Positions 4,751-5,943 of a DNA stretch of 5,943 nt are shown here, in pieces (within the stretch, counting starts at the first letter, position 1; every line of letters starts with the position of its first letter). Position numbers and translations under genes: made by a program. The stretch spans positions 1 to 5,943 of the forward strand of contig CAZJJO010000112.1 of NCBI GenBank assembly GCA_964546375.1, in the 5' to 3' direction. The notes under the pieces were generated by a model that was given only the letters and a program-made list of their open reading frames with translations, was not told the origin of the DNA and made no database searches. The stretch is from CAYVFM01 sp964546375 (GTDB lineage Bacteria; Gemmatimonadota; Gemmatimonadetes; Palauibacterales; Palauibacteraceae).

Positions 4751-5943
4751 GCCGCCGTCGCCCTCCGGGGCGTCGTCCTCCGCGCCGTCCATGTAGGCCT
4801 GGATGGCCTCCTCCGCCTGCTCGGGGGTGGCCATGTCGAAGTCCACCGGGCAGTCGTCCCCCTCCATCGCCTCCTCGGCCACGTCGCGGATCGGACAGCG
4901 GTCGACGCCGCTCTCCTTGGCCTCCTCGATGAACTTCTTCATCTCGGGGCTGAGCCCCTCGGCCCCCGCCGCCTCGGCCCGGACCTGCTTGGTCTTCATC
5001 TCCTCGAACATCACCAGCATGGTGTCCAGGTCGAAGGCGTCGGCCTCGATCATGGCCTGCTTGTTCTCGTCCATGATGTCGGTGGTCACCCGCCACATTC
5101 CGTTCTCGCGGGCGAACTTCTCCACCGTGTTCCGGGCCAGCGGCCGCGGGATGAGCGGGACCTGCTGCAGCCGCTCGTAGGCCTCGTGCGTCCAGACGAT
5201 GGGATCCGTCTCGTCCCGCTCCCGCTCCTGCTCGTGGCCGGTGTAGGGGCACTCCTCGACCACCGGCGGCGGGTCCGGGTCCTCCTCGTCGTCGTGGCCG
5301 TGGACGACGGTGCGCTCCATGGCCTCCTCGGCCTTCACCTCGGCCCGGGCGATCTCCTCGGCGTCGCCGATGCCCATGACCATCTGCATGTGGGTCGGCA
5401 GGAGCTTCTCGATGGCCTCGTCCAGCCGCTCGTTGGTGACCACCGGGAGCTCCTCCCGGGTCATCCGGATCGGCTCGCCGTCCTCGTCGGTGGGCGGTCC
5501 GCCGTTGCCCGCGGCCTCGTCCGGACCCGGCGCCTTGGCCGGGCCGGGGCCGTCGCCCCCGTTCTCCGCCGGCTTCCAGTCGTCCCGCAGCGCCGCCGCG
5601 AACTCCGAGCCCGGGCCGTAGTGCTCCAGGACGTACTCCTCCACCGCGTTGCGGGCGATCCCGATGGCGAAGGGGGGCACCCGCTGGATGCGGACCTCGG
5701 CGTCGGGGGCCCACTCGAGGCCCTTCCGGCCGTCCTCCTCGATCCAGGGCACCTCCTCCGGGTCGACCCCCTGGGTGCCCGTGAGCATCACGTTGCACGG
5801 CGCCATCCGCAGGAGGTTGTCGGCGTTGGACCCCAGGTCGGGCCCCTCGATGCGGTGGGAGCCGTGCCGGGCCAGGAAGAGCATCGACGGCTCGATCTCG
5901 TCGGCCCACTGGAGGATGGACTGGAACGGCTTGCCGATGAGGA
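4727..5943 (-). CDS. Universal stress protein fused to PCP_red-like tetrapyrrole-associated domains (5' end outside window)
   Basis: The reading frame is open to the window edge, so the start lies beyond 5943; 404 codons are visible. Residues 1-56 are the C-terminal half of a UspA-type domain. The nucleotide-binding signature is nearly intact: the usual G-x2-G-x9-G-S reads A-x2-G-x9-G-S (ARHG, then LGS), followed by the typical segment with MAPCNVML. Two segments then match the PCP_red pattern (W-x3-A-x2-R-[IL]-x2-VP, then VE-x-[YF]), at residues about 76-109 and 248-298. PCP_red is known from the C-terminus of BchB/ChlB of dark-operative protochlorophyllide reductase. Between them lie a Gly/Pro/Asp-rich linker and a helical stretch, and an acidic tail with cysteines at 349 and 364 ends the protein. 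It appears soluble and cytoplasmic. Its TGA overlaps the GTG of the radical SAM gene, so the two are probably co-translated. The function is unknown; nucleotide-dependent tetrapyrrole binding is an inference. The domain calls are fairly sure, the role is not. Confidence 0.85.
   Translation of the reverse strand, partial: LIGKPFQSILQWADEIEPSMLFLARHGSHRIEGPDLGSNADNLLRMAPCNVMLTGTQGVDPEEVPWIEEDGRKGLEWAPDAEVRIQRVPPFAIGIARNAVEEYVLEHYGPGSEFAAALRDDWKPAENGGDGPGPAKAPGPDEAAGNGGPPTDEDGEPIRMTREELPVVTNERLDEAIEKLLPTHMQMVMGIGDAEEIARAEVKAEEAMERTVVHGHDDEEDPDPPPVVEECPYTGHEQERERDETDPIVWTHEAYERLQQVPLIPRPLARNTVEKFARENGMWRVTTDIMDENKQAMIEADAFDLDTMLVMFEEMKTKQVRAEAAGAEGLSPEMKKFIEEAKESGVDRCPIRDVAEEAMEGDDCPVDFDMATPEQAEEAIQAYMDGAEDDAPEGDGGGRGDGEA
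5048..5200 (-). repeat. PCP_red-like segment 2 (within USP fusion protein)
   Basis: The encoded segment starts IVWTHEAYERLQQVP, passes through RNTVEKFARENG and ends in a helix beginning RVTTDIMDE. It keeps the full pattern: Trp, the Ala-x2-Arg-Leu helix, the Val-Pro turn, the Val-Glu-x-Phe helix, then the Val-Thr helix. It is preceded by an acidic stretch containing the motif ECPYTGHE, whose Cys and His could bind a metal; that last point is speculative. Confidence 0.7.
5615..5716 (-). repeat. PCP_red-like segment 1 (within USP fusion protein)
   Basis: The encoded segment begins EWAPDAEVRIQRVPPF and continues to VEEYVLEHYG. It shares the Trp, Ala, Arg, Val-Pro and Glu-x-Tyr/Phe positions with the segments at 5048-5200 and 3366-3515. 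The part after the Glu-x-Tyr helix (a Val-Thr-Ala-x-x-Met-type helix in the other two) is replaced by a divergent sequence, so this copy may be truncated. The assignment is by pattern only. Confidence 0.65.

Noticed and set aside
3417..4796. A 459-codon open frame on the plus strand
   Set aside because: It is antisense to the radical SAM gene, whose motifs are unmistakable; the plus-strand product is low-complexity and unlike any family I know.
4727..5884. Start of the USP fusion at the ATG at 5884
   Set aside because: The same frame continues to the window edge with good USP sequence (GKPFQSILQWADEIEPS), so this Met is internal and the gene is cut by the window.
4731..5909. Extension of the radical SAM frame upstream to an ATG at 5909, giving an 866-residue product
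   Set aside because: The added part is an Arg/Gly/Pro-rich shadow of the USP fusion gene; the GTG at 4730 overlapping the stop is the better start.
3309..5943. Bacteriochlorophyll (dark protochlorophyllide reductase) genes
   Set aside because: Only the small PCP_red-like domain is present. There is no nitrogenase-like catalytic part of BchB, BchN or BchL in the window.
1..5943. CRISPR arrays, tRNA/rRNA genes, insertion sequences or a hairpin terminator
   Set aside because: Nothing of the kind was seen. Coding sequence fills the window apart from 6 bases at 1474-1479.

Overview
This is a very GC-rich bacterial window (roughly 70% GC by eye). It holds one uninterrupted run of five genes, all on the minus strand and read from right to left. 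Strong third-position G/C bias produces long spurious open frames on the other strand. The two predicted cytoplasmic proteins are markedly acidic and carry Asp/Glu-rich linkers, which would fit a halophilic or halotolerant organism. I cannot place the organism from the sequence. A high-GC chemolithotroph or other respiratory bacterium is plausible, but this is a guess.

Layout in order of transcription: (1) 5943 to 4727, the 3' part of a gene for a universal stress protein (UspA-type) domain fused to at least two PCP_red-like segments, the small domain known from the C-terminus of the BchB/ChlB subunit of dark-operative protochlorophyllide reductase. (2) 4730 to 3309, a radical SAM/SPASM protein of the NirJ/AhbD (tetrapyrrole-modifying) type that ends in another PCP_red-like domain. 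(3) 3312 to 1480, a polytopic membrane protein resembling subunit I of cytochrome bd oxidase, with a signal-like N-terminus and several canonical bd residues missing. (4) 1473 to 664, a membrane-anchored diheme cytochrome c. (5) 667 to 1, a cytochrome c with three N-terminal membrane segments, cut by the window edge before its end. Three of the four junctions are 4-base GTGA stop/start overlaps and the fourth is a 6-base gap. No promoter or terminator is visible, so transcription begins beyond 5943 and continues past 1.

The membrane genes look like a bd-like oxidase fed by c-type cytochromes rather than directly by quinol. The two upstream genes share PCP_red-like domains with a protein family that handles a tetrapyrrole, and one of them is a NirJ/AhbD-like radical SAM enzyme. 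My main hypothesis is that they form a dedicated module that makes, binds or inserts an unusual heme for the oxidase. This is inference from domain content and tight linkage. The sequence does not demonstrate it.
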